Shown one piece after another: positions 9,905 through 19,023 of a stretch of 64,000 nucleotides of DNA. The stretch is from Bacteroidota bacterium (GTDB lineage Bacteria; Bacteroidota; Bacteroidia; Bacteroidales; Porphyromonadaceae), in the NCBI GenBank assembly GCA_023396255.1, contig JAEWWU010000018.1, positions 1-64,000 on the forward strand, read 5' to 3'. The notes below the pieces were generated by a model. That model worked only from the letters and a program-made list of their open reading frames with translations, made no database searches and was not told the origin of the DNA. Each line of letters starts with the position of its first letter. Positions within the stretch are counted from its first letter, which is position 1. Both the position numbers and the translations under genes were made by a program.

Positions 9905-10858
9905 ATGCAAAATAATAGTTTGTGTCGGTTGCTCAACATCAAGTATCCCGTTATTTCGGGAGGTATGGTTTGGTGCAGCGGTTGGCGATTGGCGTCTGCA
10001 GTGAGCAAAAACGGAGGCTTGGGACTGTTGGGTGCCGGCTCGATGTATCCGGAAGTCTTACGTGAACATATCCGTCGTTGCAAGTTGGCTACCGATTTAC
10101 CTTTTGGGGTTAATGTACCCCTCCTATATCCACAGATAGAGGAGTTGATGTCCATCATTATGGAAGAAAAAGTCCCCGTAGTGGTGACCTCGGCGGGAAA
10201 TCCCAAGACGTGGACCGCCCCCCTCAAGGAATCAGGAGCCAAAGTGTTGCACGTGGTCAGTAGCGCCAAATTCGCCCGTAAGGCCGAAGAGGCCGGGGTT
10301 GATGCTGTGGTCGCAGAGGGATTTGAAGCCGGGGGACACAATGGAAGAGAAGAAACCACTACTCTGTGCCTTGTACCAGAGGTGGTGGCAGCCGTAAAGA
10401 TACCGGTTGTTGCTGCCGGAGGGATTGCTTCGGGCAGGGCGATGTTGGCTTGCCAAGCTTTGGGAGCGCAGGGGGTACAGGTAGGAACTCTTTTCGCCTT
10501 GAGTGCCGAGAGCTCGGCACACGATGCTTTTAAGGAATATTGTTGCAAGTCGGGAGAGGGCGATACGATGTTGTCTTTGAAACAACTTTCTCCCACACGT
10601 TTACTCAAAAACGAATTTTACCAACGAGTGCTGCAACTGGAGCAAAGTGGAGCTGAAGCCGAGGCTTTGCAGCAGCTTTTGGGTCGGGGTCGTGCCAAGA
10701 AAGGTATCTTTGAGGGCGATTTGGTGGAAGGCGAATTGGAAATAGGGCAGGTTGTTTCTCAAGTCAAGGAGATCAATACCGTGGCACAAATCTTTACCCG
10801 TTTGCAAACCGAGTACCGTACGGCAGCCTCCGAAGTAAGTTCTGCTCCGTGGTTATAA
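9905..10858 (+). CDS. FMN-dependent FabK/nitronate monooxygenase-family protein
   Basis: This 317-aa TIM-barrel flavoprotein belongs to the family containing enoyl-ACP reductase II (FabK) and nitronate monooxygenases. Visible are the N-terminal YPVISGGMVW, the strand VVVTSAGNP, the motif VAEGFEAGGHNGREE holding the conserved histidine (near residue 148), and the FMN-phosphate loops VVAAGGIASG and GVQVGTLFAL. FabK is the enoyl reductase known in Porphyromonas, and the length and AGGH motif fit it. The motifs alone do not exclude a nitronate monooxygenase, so no symbol is assigned. It is the first gene of a plus-strand series and ends 11 bp before the DUF4301 gene. Confidence 0.8.
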   Translation: MQNNSLCRLLNIKYPVISGGMVWCSGWRLASAVSKNGGLGLLGAGSMYPEVLREHIRRCKLATDLPFGVNVPLLYPQIEELMSIIMEEKVPVVVTSAGNPKTWTAPLKESGAKVLHVVSSAKFARKAEEAGVDAVVAEGFEAGGHNGREETTTLCLVPEVVAAVKIPVVAAGGIASGRAMLACQALGAQGVQVGTLFALSAESSAHDAFKEYCCKSGEGDTMLSLKQLSPTRLLKNEFYQRVLQLEQSGAEAEALQQLLGRGRAKKGIFEGDLVEGELEIGQVVSQVKEINTVAQIFTRLQTEYRTAASEVSSAPWL

Positions 10859-10869
10859 TCACAAAAGAA

Positions 10870-12414
10870 ATGGAAGACGAGAATCTTTTTTCTCCACAAG
10901 ATTTGGAACAACTTTCCGAAAGGAATATCTCCCTTTCGGAAGCTGAGCGTCAAATAACTCTTCTGCGTGAGGGGTGTCCCTACTTGCAGGTTTTGGCCCC
11001 TGCCGACGAGGAGTTTGGCATAATGACCTTTGACCGAGACGAAATAGTGGGGTATCTCAATACTTGGCACGCTTTTATGACCTCTGGAGCCAAAAAAGTG
11101 GTCAAGTTTGTGCCGGCCTCGGGAGCTGCCAGTCGTATGTTTCAGCAGCTCTACGGAGTAGAAGACGGTCAAGAGGAGTTGCAGCCCGATCAGCAGCAGT
11201 TCTTTGATCACATCGAGCGCTTTGCCTTTTGGGGATTACTGAGTGAATCTTGTCTGCGCAATGATTGGAAAACCGCTTCCAAACTTATCGAGCAGAAGCA
11301 ATATGCCACCATTGCCAAAAACCTTTTGTCTGATTCGGGAATGAACTACGGTTCACTGCCCAAAGGGTTACTTTACTTTCACAAATACCCCTCGGGGGTG
11401 GTGCGTACGCCGGTGGGGGAACATTTGGCAGAGGGCGTTTTTTATACCCAAGATCAAAAGGGTGATGTACGTATACACTTTACGGTGTCTCCGGAGCATA
11501 GAGAGAATTTTAGATCGCTGTTAGAACGTATTATTCCTCGTTTTGCTGATTATTACAGCGTTAATTTCAGCGTTGATCTAAGTGTGCAGAAACCCGAGAC
11601 GGATACTTTGGCTTTGGATAGAGAGGGCAATCCTTTCCGAGAAGAAAGCGGAGAATTGCTCTTTAGACCGGGAGGGCACGGAGCTTTAATTGAGAACCTG
11701 AACGATTTGGATGCCGAAATCGTTTTTATCAAAAACATAGATAACGTATTACCCGACTATCGCAAAAGCAACACTATTATATACAAGAAACTCTTGGGGG
11801 GTATTTTGCTGGAGGTACGTGAACAGACGTTTGAATTGCTCCGTGAATTGAAACGAGGCAAGGTGCAGCGCAGTCTGTTGGAAGAGGCAGAGCTCTTCTT
11901 ACGACGGACATTTTGTATAGAGCTCAAGCAGCCCCATTCTTTTACGGAGCAGGAGTTGATCGATTGGATTTTTGCCAAACTGAACCGCCCCATAAGGGTG
12001 TGTGGGATGGTTTCCAATGAAGGAGAACCCGGAGGAGGTCCGTTTGTCATCTGTGAGCCTGATGGCTCTACCTCGTTACAAATTTTAGAGAAAACGCAGC
12101 TGGACCTCCAAGATCCTCGCACTGAATCGCTATTACAACAAAGCCGATACTTCAATCCTGTGGATATCTGTTGTTGCCTCGTCGATTACGAGGGCAATAA
12201 ATTTGATCTTCGGGAGTACGTACACGAATATACCGCCTTTATTTCCGAGAAAAACAAAAATGGCAAACCTTTGCAAGCGTTGGAGCGTCCGGGGCTTTGG
12301 AACGGGGCTATGCACCATTGGAATACCATCTTTGTAGAAGTGCCTGCGGATACATTTTGTCCGGTAAAAAATGTGCTGGATCTATTGCGTCCTGAGCATC
12401 AACCGGGAGAGTAG
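10870..12414 (+). CDS. DUF4301 family protein
   Basis: The 514-aa product resembles the DUF4301 family, a Bacteroidota protein of about 500 residues with no established function. There is no signal peptide or membrane segment, so it is probably cytosolic. Landmarks are VKFVPASGAASRMFQ near residue 80, a glycine-rich GGHGALIENLNDLDAEIVFIKNIDN segment split around residues 272-296, and CGMVSNEGEPGGGPF near 380. The SGAASRMF and GHGAL-NL-ID pattern is reminiscent of nucleotidyltransferase-like proteins, but this is only an impression. I chose the ATG at 10870 rather than an upstream one at 10849 that overlaps the preceding gene. Confidence 0.75.
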   Translation: MEDENLFSPQDLEQLSERNISLSEAERQITLLREGCPYLQVLAPADEEFGIMTFDRDEIVGYLNTWHAFMTSGAKKVVKFVPASGAASRMFQQLYGVEDGQEELQPDQQQFFDHIERFAFWGLLSESCLRNDWKTASKLIEQKQYATIAKNLLSDSGMNYGSLPKGLLYFHKYPSGVVRTPVGEHLAEGVFYTQDQKGDVRIHFTVSPEHRENFRSLLERIIPRFADYYSVNFSVDLSVQKPETDTLALDREGNPFREESGELLFRPGGHGALIENLNDLDAEIVFIKNIDNVLPDYRKSNTIIYKKLLGGILLEVREQTFELLRELKRGKVQRSLLEEAELFLRRTFCIELKQPHSFTEQELIDWIFAKLNRPIRVCGMVSNEGEPGGGPFVICEPDGSTSLQILEKTQLDLQDPRTESLLQQSRYFNPVDICCCLVDYEGNKFDLREYVHEYTAFISEKNKNGKPLQALERPGLWNGAMHHWNTIFVEVPADTFCPVKNVLDLLRPEHQPGE

Positions 12415-12464
12415 AGACGAGTAGATTGAAAGGAGAAAAACAAGTAAAAAAATCAGAATAGAAA

Positions 12465-14264
12465 ATGAATAATCCTACAATGATCAAAGAGCGCATCGAA
12501 CGTATGCGCCAAGTAATGAAAGCTCAAAATGTACAAGCCTATATCATTCCGGGCGGAGATGCTCATTTGGGTGAATATGTGCCTGAGCGTTGGACCGGGC
12601 GTCGTTATATGAGTGGCTTTACCGGTTCTGCCGGAACGGTGGTGATTACCGCAGATAAAGCCGGTTTGTGGACAGATTCGCGCTACTTCTTGCAGGGAGC
12701 CGAGCAAATACAGGGTTCGGGCTTGGAATTATACAAAGAAGAAATTCCGGGCTTCCCCACCATAGAAGAGTTTTTTGTTCAAGAGCTTAAAAAGGGAGAA
12801 CGGGTCGCCATTGATCCGCAATGCTATTCGTGGGCTGCAGCACAAGAGCTGGAGGGATATTTGCACAATTTTGAGATAGAACTGGTTTACTCCGATTTGC
12901 TGGATTTGGTGTGGACCGATAGGCCTCAAGTGCCACGCAATCCTTTCTCTGAGCATCCCGAAAAGTTTGCCGGGGAAAAGACATCGCTTCGCCTCGAACG
13001 TATTCGCAAGGCAATCGCTGCCAAGGGTGCCAATGCCACGCTCATTACGATGTTGGATGAGCTTTGTTGGGCTTTTAATATCCGTGGTAACGATGTAGAT
13101 TTTAATCCCGTCGGGGTAGGTTTTGGTTACATAGGCAGCGATAAGGCTATTCTTTTTGCCTATGCCGAAAAAGTGCCCGAACCCCTTAAAAGAACCTTGC
13201 AACAAGAGGGAATAGAGGTTCAAGATTATGAAACCTATCCCGAATTTTTGCGCACATTAGGTCGAGAAGAGAGAAAAATATTTGTCGATCGCAAGCGTAC
13301 TTCTATGCTGGCTTACCTATGCCTATCCGGACAAAAGGCTTCGTTTGTCTTTGGAGACTCGGTCATTACACATATGAAGTCCATCAAAAACGAAGCAGAG
13401 ATTGCCGGGGTCAAGAGATCTATGATTAGAGATGGAGTGGCACTCACTCGCTTCTTTATGTGGTTGGAAAAGGCTTTGAACAGCAACGAGCAGGTAACGG
13501 AATATTCTGCCGGAGAAAAGCTTACCCAATTCAGAGCCCAACAAGAAAGCTATGTTTGCGATAGCTTCGATACCATTTGCGGATACAAAGGCAACGGAGC
13601 TATTGTTCATTATCGGGCACAAGAAGATACAGCCAATGTTTTGGAGCCGAGAGGCATCTTGCTGGTGGATAGTGGAGCGCAGTATTTGGACGGTACCACC
13701 GACATTACCCGTACTATCGCTTTGGGGCAGGTTACCGACCAGCAGAAACAAGACTACACCTTGGTCCTCAAAGGACACATAGATTTGGCTACGGCTCAAT
13801 TCCCCCAAGGAACAAGAGGCAACCAGTTAGATATTTTGGCGCGCAAAGCCCTTTGGGACAGGGGACTTCATTATGGGCACGGTACAGGACACGGGGTCGG
13901 GGTCTTTATGAATGTACACGAGGGACCGCAGAACTTCCGTATGGATAACAACCCCACTCCAATGAGCCTTCACACCTTTACGAGCAACGAACCCGGGCTT
14001 TATCGTGCGGGGATGTATGGTATTCGCATCGAAAACCTTGTCCTCACAGTAGAAAAGAGCCAAACCGAGTTTGCCTCGTTCTATGGCTTTGAGACTCTGA
14101 CAATGTGTTATTTGGACAACAACTTGGTCGACAAAAAACTCCTCACCCTGCAAGAGATAGAATGGTACAACAATTACCAACGTCAAGTTTACGAAACTCT
14201 CAGCCCAGCACTCAACAATGAGGAGAGAGCTTGGTTGTACAACAAAACAGCTCCTTTAGTATGA
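12465..14264 (+). CDS. pepP: Xaa-Pro aminopeptidase (aminopeptidase P, M24B)
   Basis: The 599-aa enzyme removes the N-terminal residue from peptides with proline in second position, useful to a peptide-fermenting anaerobe. It has the three-domain, long form: two creatinase-like N-terminal domains, then the pita-bread metallopeptidase. Dinuclear metal ligands are visible: two Asp in VDSGAQYLDGTTDITRT (near 402-413), His in HGTGHGVG (near 476), Glu in SNEPGLY (near 510), and Glu in GIRIENLV (near 525). There is no signal peptide. Its stop overlaps the next gene by 4 bp (ATGA). Confidence 0.92.
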   Translation: MNNPTMIKERIERMRQVMKAQNVQAYIIPGGDAHLGEYVPERWTGRRYMSGFTGSAGTVVITADKAGLWTDSRYFLQGAEQIQGSGLELYKEEIPGFPTIEEFFVQELKKGERVAIDPQCYSWAAAQELEGYLHNFEIELVYSDLLDLVWTDRPQVPRNPFSEHPEKFAGEKTSLRLERIRKAIAAKGANATLITMLDELCWAFNIRGNDVDFNPVGVGFGYIGSDKAILFAYAEKVPEPLKRTLQQEGIEVQDYETYPEFLRTLGREERKIFVDRKRTSMLAYLCLSGQKASFVFGDSVITHMKSIKNEAEIAGVKRSMIRDGVALTRFFMWLEKALNSNEQVTEYSAGEKLTQFRAQQESYVCDSFDTICGYKGNGAIVHYRAQEDTANVLEPRGILLVDSGAQYLDGTTDITRTIALGQVTDQQKQDYTLVLKGHIDLATAQFPQGTRGNQLDILARKALWDRGLHYGHGTGHGVGVFMNVHEGPQNFRMDNNPTPMSLHTFTSNEPGLYRAGMYGIRIENLVLTVEKSQTEFASFYGFETLTMCYLDNNLVDKKLLTLQEIEWYNNYQRQVYETLSPALNNEERAWLYNKTAPLV

Positions 14265-14869
14265 ACAAGACGGTAAAAAACAGTTTACCCAACGAGGACA
14301 ATACCGAACTAACGGCACACGGAGGTGTTGTACTTTCCGTTCGAGGCTTTACTCCTCGTTTTGGGAAAGAGTGCTTCTTGGCTCACGGTGCCTGCGTTAT
14401 AGGCGATGTGGTTATGGGAGACAATTGTAGCGTGTGGTTCAATGCCGTAATCCGAGGAGATGTAAATAGCATTCGTATCGGTAACAACGTAAATATCCAA
14501 GATGGAGCCGTATTGCACACTTTTTATAGCAAGAGCGTGATAGAGTTGGGCGACTACGTGTCCTTGGGGCACAACGTAACTCTGCACGGTGCGCAAGTGA
14601 AAGACTATGCCCTTATCGGGATGGGGGCTACCGTTATGGATAATGCCGTTGTAGGGGAAGGAGCCATCGTGGCAGCCGGTTCGGTTGTCCTTGCCAACAC
14701 GCAAATTCCTCCTCATACATTGTGGGCAGGGGTGCCGGCTCGTTTTGTAAAAGAGGTTGAACCGCACCAGTCTCAAGAAATGAACAAGCGCACCGCACAC
14801 TATTATACGATGTATGCTCAATGGTTTACTCACCCTGAGCGAGGAGTGGAGCACCCGGAGATAGATTGA
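14261..14869 (+). CDS. Gamma-class carbonic anhydrase-like hexapeptide protein
   Basis: The 202-aa protein is a left-handed beta-helix of hexapeptide repeats, family gamma-CA/YrdA/PaaY. The metal-binding histidines are visible in GAVLHT and LGHNVTLHG, with the supporting IRGDVNSIRIG segment before them. The C-terminal WAGVPARFVKEV is typical. The ATG at 14261 lies inside the pepP stop (ATGA overlap), which argues for coupling and against an earlier TTG at 14231. Many family members have no proven anhydrase activity, so the catalytic role is inferred. Confidence 0.85.
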   Translation: MNKTVKNSLPNEDNTELTAHGGVVLSVRGFTPRFGKECFLAHGACVIGDVVMGDNCSVWFNAVIRGDVNSIRIGNNVNIQDGAVLHTFYSKSVIELGDYVSLGHNVTLHGAQVKDYALIGMGATVMDNAVVGEGAIVAAGSVVLANTQIPPHTLWAGVPARFVKEVEPHQSQEMNKRTAHYYTMYAQWFTHPERGVEHPEID

Positions 14870-14901
14870 CAAGATTGCAAACATTTTAGATAAGTATAAA
14901 G

Positions 14902-15564
14902 ATGAAGTTTTTTATTGACACGGCCAATCTGGATCAAATCAGAGAAGCCAACGAGTTGGGAGTATTAGACGGCGTAACCACCAACCCGTCTCTTATGGCC
15001 AAGGAAGGAATCAGCGGAGACGAAGATTGCCGCAAACGCTATTTGGAGATATGCGAAATTGTGGATGGAGATGTTAGCGCTGAGGTAATGAGCACGGATT
15101 TTGACGGTATGATCCGCGAAGGTCAAGAGCTGGCTGCCTTACACAAGAACATCGTAGTTAAGGTTCCTTGCACGGAAGCTGGTATCAAGGCGGTGAAGAA
15201 GTTGTCCTCTATGGGAATTCGTACCAACTGCACATTGGTATTCAGCGTGGGGCAAGCCTTGCTTGCAGCTAAAGCCGGAGCCACTTACATCTCTCCGTTT
15301 GTGGGTCGCTTGGACGATGTATCGGAACACGGTGTAGGGCTCATTGAAGAAATCGTTTCTGTAATGAACTACTATGGCTTTGAGAGTCAAGTATTGGCAG
15401 CCAGTATTCGTCACACCCGTCACGTAATCGAGTGCCTCCACGCAGGAGCAGATGTAGCCACTTGCCCACTTGCAGCCATTAAAGGATTGCTCAAGCACCC
15501 GCTTACCGACATCGGATTGGCAGCCTTTATTGCAGACCAAGAGCGTGTTGCTAAGAGTAAGTAA
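14902..15564 (+). CDS. fsa: Fructose-6-phosphate aldolase / small transaldolase
   Basis: The 220-aa TIM barrel belongs to the short transaldolase/FSA subfamily. The Schiff-base lysine lies in VVKVPCTEAG near residue 87. The N-terminal FIDTANLDQIREA and GVTTNPSLMAKEG and the later CTLVFSVGQALLAAKAGATYISPFVGR segment (about 113-138) are diagnostic. From sequence alone it cannot be decided whether it acts as transaldolase in the pentose phosphate pathway or as an aldolase. A rho-independent terminator follows the gene. Confidence 0.92.
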   Translation: MKFFIDTANLDQIREANELGVLDGVTTNPSLMAKEGISGDEDCRKRYLEICEIVDGDVSAEVMSTDFDGMIREGQELAALHKNIVVKVPCTEAGIKAVKKLSSMGIRTNCTLVFSVGQALLAAKAGATYISPFVGRLDDVSEHGVGLIEEIVSVMNYYGFESQVLAASIRHTRHVIECLHAGADVATCPLAAIKGLLKHPLTDIGLAAFIADQERVAKSK

Positions 15565-15581
15565 TGCAGCGATACAGAAAT

Positions 15582-15621
15582 AGAGACTACTGCTCATAGA
15601 GGCGGTAGTCTCTTGTCTTTT
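15582..15621 (+). terminator. Terminator after the transaldolase gene
   Basis: A 12-bp stem, AGAGACTACTGC (15582-15593) with GCGGTAGTCTCT (15602-15613), has an 8-nt loop and one G-T pair. It is followed by a T-rich tail. It separates the transaldolase gene from namZ, which starts 20 bp later. Confidence 0.75.
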
Positions 15622-15640
15622 ACATCAAAAAGGTTCTCCT

Positions 15641-16846
15641 ATGACTAAGTTTTGGACGTGGTTGGTGTTGCTCTTCTGTTGGGTCTGTGTGGGGTTGAGC
15701 CAGAACGAGGCTGTTTCTTCGTGGCAGAACAGGGAGATACGCACCGGAGCGGAGCGGCACGATCTGCTTTTGCCGCTACTCAAGGGCAAACGCATTGGGA
15801 TTGTGAGTAACGTAACCGGGGTGGTTGGTCCTCATAAAACGCTCTTGGCAGATACGCTTTTGGCAAGCGGAATTAAGGTGGTTAAGCTCTTTTCCCCCGA
15901 ACACGGTTACAGAGGAGAAGCCGATGCAGGAGCCTCGGTCAAAAGTGGAAAAGACAGTCGTAGTGGTTTGCCTGTTGTATCTCTATATGGGAACAACAAG
16001 AAACCTACTTCCGAGCAGCTTCAGGGGATAGATCTTTTGCTCTTCGATCTGCAAGATGTGGGAACACGTTTCTACACCTATATCAGTACAATGCACTACG
16101 TTATGGAAGCCGCTGCCGAGAATGACTTGGAGGTGGTTATATGCGATCGACCCAATCCCAATGATTTTGTCGATGGTCCCATTTTAGAGCCTGCTTTTAG
16201 GTCCTTTGTGGGAATGCACCCCATTCCTGTTTTGCACGGTCTTACAGTGGGAGAGCTGGCTATGATGATCAATGGCGAGAGGTGGCTCAAAGGAGGGATA
16301 CAATGTACCCTATTTGTTATCCCCGTTCAAGGCTGGAAGCACGGGCAGCCGTATGCTCCTGTAGTGCCTCCCAGCCCCAACCTAAAAGATTATATAGCTA
16401 TACGGCGTTATCCATCACTCTGTTTCTTTGAAGCTACAATTCTAAGCGTTGGACGTGGTACCGATCGTCCATTTCGAGTATTGGGTTACCCAAATCCCCA
16501 AATGGGGTCCTTTCGTTTTACACCCAAGTCGCAACCGGGTGCCGCTAAACCCAAGTACAATGGGCAAGAGTGTTATGGTGCGGACTATACACAGGTTTCG
16601 ACGCTCGAAGGGTTACAGCTTTTCCCTCTCATTGAGTATCAGCTTTTATGTCAAAAGATGGGCATTAAGATGATCGATCGCAAGAGGGCTTTCGATATTT
16701 TAGCGGGAACCGATCAGCTTCGACTGCAATTGGAACGCGGGGATTCGGAACAGGAGATTCGCTCTTCTTGGCAAACGAAGTTGCAGAGGTACAAAGAACT
16801 TAGGCGCAAGTACCTTATCTATACGGATTACACGGAAGACCGATGA
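15641..16846 (+). CDS. namZ: Exo-beta-N-acetylmuramidase NamZ-like (DUF1343, GH171)
   Basis: The 401-aa protein matches the DUF1343/NamZ family, which releases MurNAc from the non-reducing end of peptidoglycan fragments. The first 20 residues are a signal peptide ending near GLSQ, with no clear lipobox, so it is likely periplasmic or secreted. Landmarks are GIVSNVTGVV near residue 53, KLFSPEHGYRGEADAG near 84, LLLFDLQDVGTRFYTYISTM near 128, the CDRPNPN motif, and GRGTDRPFRVLG near 273. The stop overlaps the next gene by 4 bp. Confidence 0.88.
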   Translation: MTKFWTWLVLLFCWVCVGLSQNEAVSSWQNREIRTGAERHDLLLPLLKGKRIGIVSNVTGVVGPHKTLLADTLLASGIKVVKLFSPEHGYRGEADAGASVKSGKDSRSGLPVVSLYGNNKKPTSEQLQGIDLLLFDLQDVGTRFYTYISTMHYVMEAAAENDLEVVICDRPNPNDFVDGPILEPAFRSFVGMHPIPVLHGLTVGELAMMINGERWLKGGIQCTLFVIPVQGWKHGQPYAPVVPPSPNLKDYIAIRRYPSLCFFEATILSVGRGTDRPFRVLGYPNPQMGSFRFTPKSQPGAAKPKYNGQECYGADYTQVSTLEGLQLFPLIEYQLLCQKMGIKMIDRKRAFDILAGTDQLRLQLERGDSEQEIRSSWQTKLQRYKELRRKYLIYTDYTEDR

Positions 16847-17340
16847 AGCGAGTGGCAATTCTTTCGGATACGCACGGCAAACTGCCTGATAAGATAGTCC
16901 CTTACCTACACGGGATGGATTTGATTCTCCACGCCGGAGATATTGGTAATGTTGCCGTACTTGAGCAACTGCAAAAGATAGCTCCTACAGTGGCTGTTTA
17001 TGGAAATATAGACGATGCTTCGGTGCGGAGGCTGGTTCCCGAGGTACAGCGGTTTTATATTGACGAAGTAAGTGTTTTGATGATGCACATAGGAGGCTAT
17101 CCCGGACGATACACAGCGCAAGCTCGCCGGTTGATAGCTCAAGATACTCCACGTCTGTTTATTTCAGGACATAGCCACATCCTCAAGATTATGCCCGATC
17201 GACAACATCCCCACTTGCTGCACATCAATCCCGGAGCTGTAGGCTTCAGTGGCTGGCACCCGTCCCATACGGTGGTGCGTCTTTCGGTAGAAGGGACACG
17301 TTTGTTTGACTTGGAAGTCGTTGATCTGCCTCGCTCCTGA
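16843..17340 (+). CDS. MJ0936/YfcE-type metallophosphoesterase
   Basis: The 165-aa protein is a small calcineurin-like phosphodiesterase of the MJ0936/YfcE group, whose physiological substrate is usually unknown. All metal-ligand motifs are present in order: SDTHG (residues 7-11), HAGDIG (near 29-34), YGNIDD (near 53), HIGG (near 85) and SGHSHI (near 109). It overlaps namZ by 4 bp, so the two are co-translated. Confidence 0.9.
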   Translation: MKRVAILSDTHGKLPDKIVPYLHGMDLILHAGDIGNVAVLEQLQKIAPTVAVYGNIDDASVRRLVPEVQRFYIDEVSVLMMHIGGYPGRYTAQARRLIAQDTPRLFISGHSHILKIMPDRQHPHLLHINPGAVGFSGWHPSHTVVRLSVEGTRLFDLEVVDLPRS

Positions 17341-17557
17341 AATTAATTTCCTATTGAATCTCTTTTTGGGATAGACAGCTCCTCACCTAAAAAAGGGCAA
17401 TTACAATTTCTCTGCAGAGAGGGCTCCTTGCTCTTGTTCTCGGGAGGATCGGAGAGTTCTTCCCTTGAGTCGGAGGAATTGTTCTTTTTTCGACCGGTAT
17501 AAAAACGACAAAGGGAGCACCCGAACCAAGTTGTCGTGGTACTCCTCTTTCGCAGAC

Positions 17558-17583
17558 AATAAAAAAGAGGCCAAAGCCTCTTT
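17558..17583 (-). terminator. Terminator after the rubredoxin gene
   Basis: AAAGAGGC (17564-17571) and GCCTCTTT (17576-17583) form an 8-bp stem with a 4-nt loop. On the minus strand a T-run follows (complement of 17558-17563), placing an intrinsic terminator 5 bp after the rubredoxin stop. Confidence 0.75.
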
Positions 17584-17587
17584 GTGT

Positions 17588-17752
17588 TTACTCTTGTACG
17601 AGTTCGAAGTCTTCCTTAGTAGCTCCACAAACAGGGCAAACCCAATCAGCGGGGATGTCTTCGAACGCCGTTCCCGGGGCTATACCTCCATCGGGATCTC
17701 CTTCTGCCGGGTTGTACACCCAGTCACATAATGTACATACATACTTTTTCAT
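17588..17752 (-). CDS. Rubredoxin
   Basis: Reading 17752 to 17588 on the minus strand gives a complete 54-aa protein. It has the two CxxC pairs of rubredoxin, YVCTLCDW (residues 4-11) and DWVCPVCGA (36-44), plus the conserved [12 protein letters not shown] and GTAFEDIP segments. Rubredoxin is a one-iron electron carrier that serves oxygen and peroxide reduction in anaerobes. The gene stands alone with its own terminator. A possible -7 box TATATTTG lies at 17915-17908, about 155 bp upstream, without a matching -33 box. Confidence 0.96.
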   Translation of the reverse strand: MKKYVCTLCDWVYNPAEGDPDGGIAPGTAFEDIPADWVCPVCGATKEDFELVQE

Positions 17753-17940
17753 AGTTCTCTATTTTTGAGTTAATTGGTTATGATGGTTAATTAACAGTTT
17801 CGCTGCTCTCTTTGTTCTGCTCCCTTGTGCCGAGGGAGAACGAACGGGTAAAACTTACCGCGCCTATACATCCAGAGGAAATAGAAACCCTCATCTCATT
17901 CCTTGGGCAAATATACACAAAATAGTTCCAAGGGAAAGGC

Positions 17941-17978
17941 AAAAAAGAGGAGTGCAGACGGATTTAACCTACACTCCT
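17941..17978 (-). terminator. Terminator after the 2-hydroxyacid dehydrogenase gene
   Basis: On the minus strand AGGAGTG (17978-17972) and CACTCCT (17954-17948) form a 7-bp stem closed by a 17-nt loop and followed by CTTTTTT. It lies about 55 bp after the dehydrogenase stop. Confidence 0.7.
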
Positions 17979-18033
17979 TCCTTGGTTTATAAACGGTCAA
18001 CACCCAAGAATTGAGTTACATCGATCTCTTTTC

Positions 18034-19002
18034 TCAACGAACTCGACTGATGGGGCGGTCCTCCTCAAAGAACCCAATAATGTTGTCACTCAATTCACGA
18101 GCCATATTAACCCTCGATTCGTAGGTTTGAGTTCCTATATGAGGAGTCATTACCACATTATCCATATCATACAGCTCCGAAAGAGGATTGTCGTTGTTCT
18201 CGTACACATCCAACCCGGCTGCTGCCAAACGACCGTCTTTGAGAGCTTGTACCAAAGCCGCTTCATCAACTACGGGACCTCTGGCGGCATTAATCAAAAT
18301 AGCCTTCGGTTTCATAATCGATAAGGCTTGGGCATCAATTAGATGGTGAGACTGCGGATTGTAAGGCGTATGTAGAGAAACCACATCGCTGCAACGCAAC
18401 AGATCTTCGACCGAAGCATAGGTAGTTCCCAAGGCGTTTTCAAGAGCTTCGGGCAAACGATGGCGATTGTTGTACACCACTCTCATTCCGAAGGCCTGGC
18501 AAAGTTTTCCTACGGCTTTCCCTATGTTCCCATATCCTATAATTCCCACAGTTTTTCCATAGAGATCGGTACCCATACCGCTATTGCGAAGAGATTTTTC
18601 GCTACTTCGTCTGCGACGCATAGCACGATCCCACTCTGCCACTTGGCGACTGCAAGATAACAAAAGGGCCATAGTGTGCTCTGCGGTGGGGTTAATTACA
18701 CTTTTAGGGGTATTAGTCACAACAATTCCTTTACTCTGGGCATAGGCGATGTCTATATTATTGTACCCCACGGCATAATTAGAGATCAACTTCAAGTTGG
18801 GATACATATCTATCAACTCCTTGTCCACAGGAATACTAAACTCGGTGGCAAGCACGTCGTAGTCGTGCTCCATTTGCTGTAACTCTTCTCTTGTAAAATT
18901 ACGCCCCATAGAAGGGCGCGTTACATCAAACCTATCGATTAACTCTTCAAAACCTTCCTCTACGGTGTCGAAGGCGATCAATATTTTCTTGTCTCTTTTC
19001 AT
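18034..19002 (-). CDS. NAD-dependent D-2-hydroxyacid dehydrogenase
   Basis: The 322-aa protein is a D-isomer-specific 2-hydroxyacid dehydrogenase (glyoxylate/hydroxypyruvate reductase or lactate dehydrogenase type). The NAD-binding loop GIIGYGNIGKAVG lies near residue 147. Catalytic arginine (INAARGPVVDE near 230), glutamate (AGLDVYEN near 260) and histidine (MTPHIGTQT near 284) are all present. I chose the ATG at 19002, 22 bp after the ung stop, over a TTG at 19023. The substrate cannot be read from the sequence. It is last in a minus-strand set with ung, a LuxR regulator and a hemerythrin protein. Confidence 0.88.
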   Translation of the reverse strand: MKRDKKILIAFDTVEEGFEELIDRFDVTRPSMGRNFTREELQQMEHDYDVLATEFSIPVDKELIDMYPNLKLISNYAVGYNNIDIAYAQSKGIVVTNTPKSVINPTAEHTMALLLSCSRQVAEWDRAMRRRRSSEKSLRNSGMGTDLYGKTVGIIGYGNIGKAVGKLCQAFGMRVVYNNRHRLPEALENALGTTYASVEDLLRCSDVVSLHTPYNPQSHHLIDAQALSIMKPKAILINAARGPVVDEAALVQALKDGRLAAAGLDVYENNDNPLSELYDMDNVVMTPHIGTQTYESRVNMARELSDNIIGFFEEDRPISRVR

Positions 19003-19023
19003 AATTATAGTTTTTCGGTTCAA

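Noticed and set aside
17401..17628. 75-codon minus-strand frame overlapping the rubredoxin end and its terminator
   Set aside because: It crosses the rubredoxin stop and terminator hairpin in another frame and shows low-complexity Lys/Arg/Ser composition; the 54-aa rubredoxin explains the locus.
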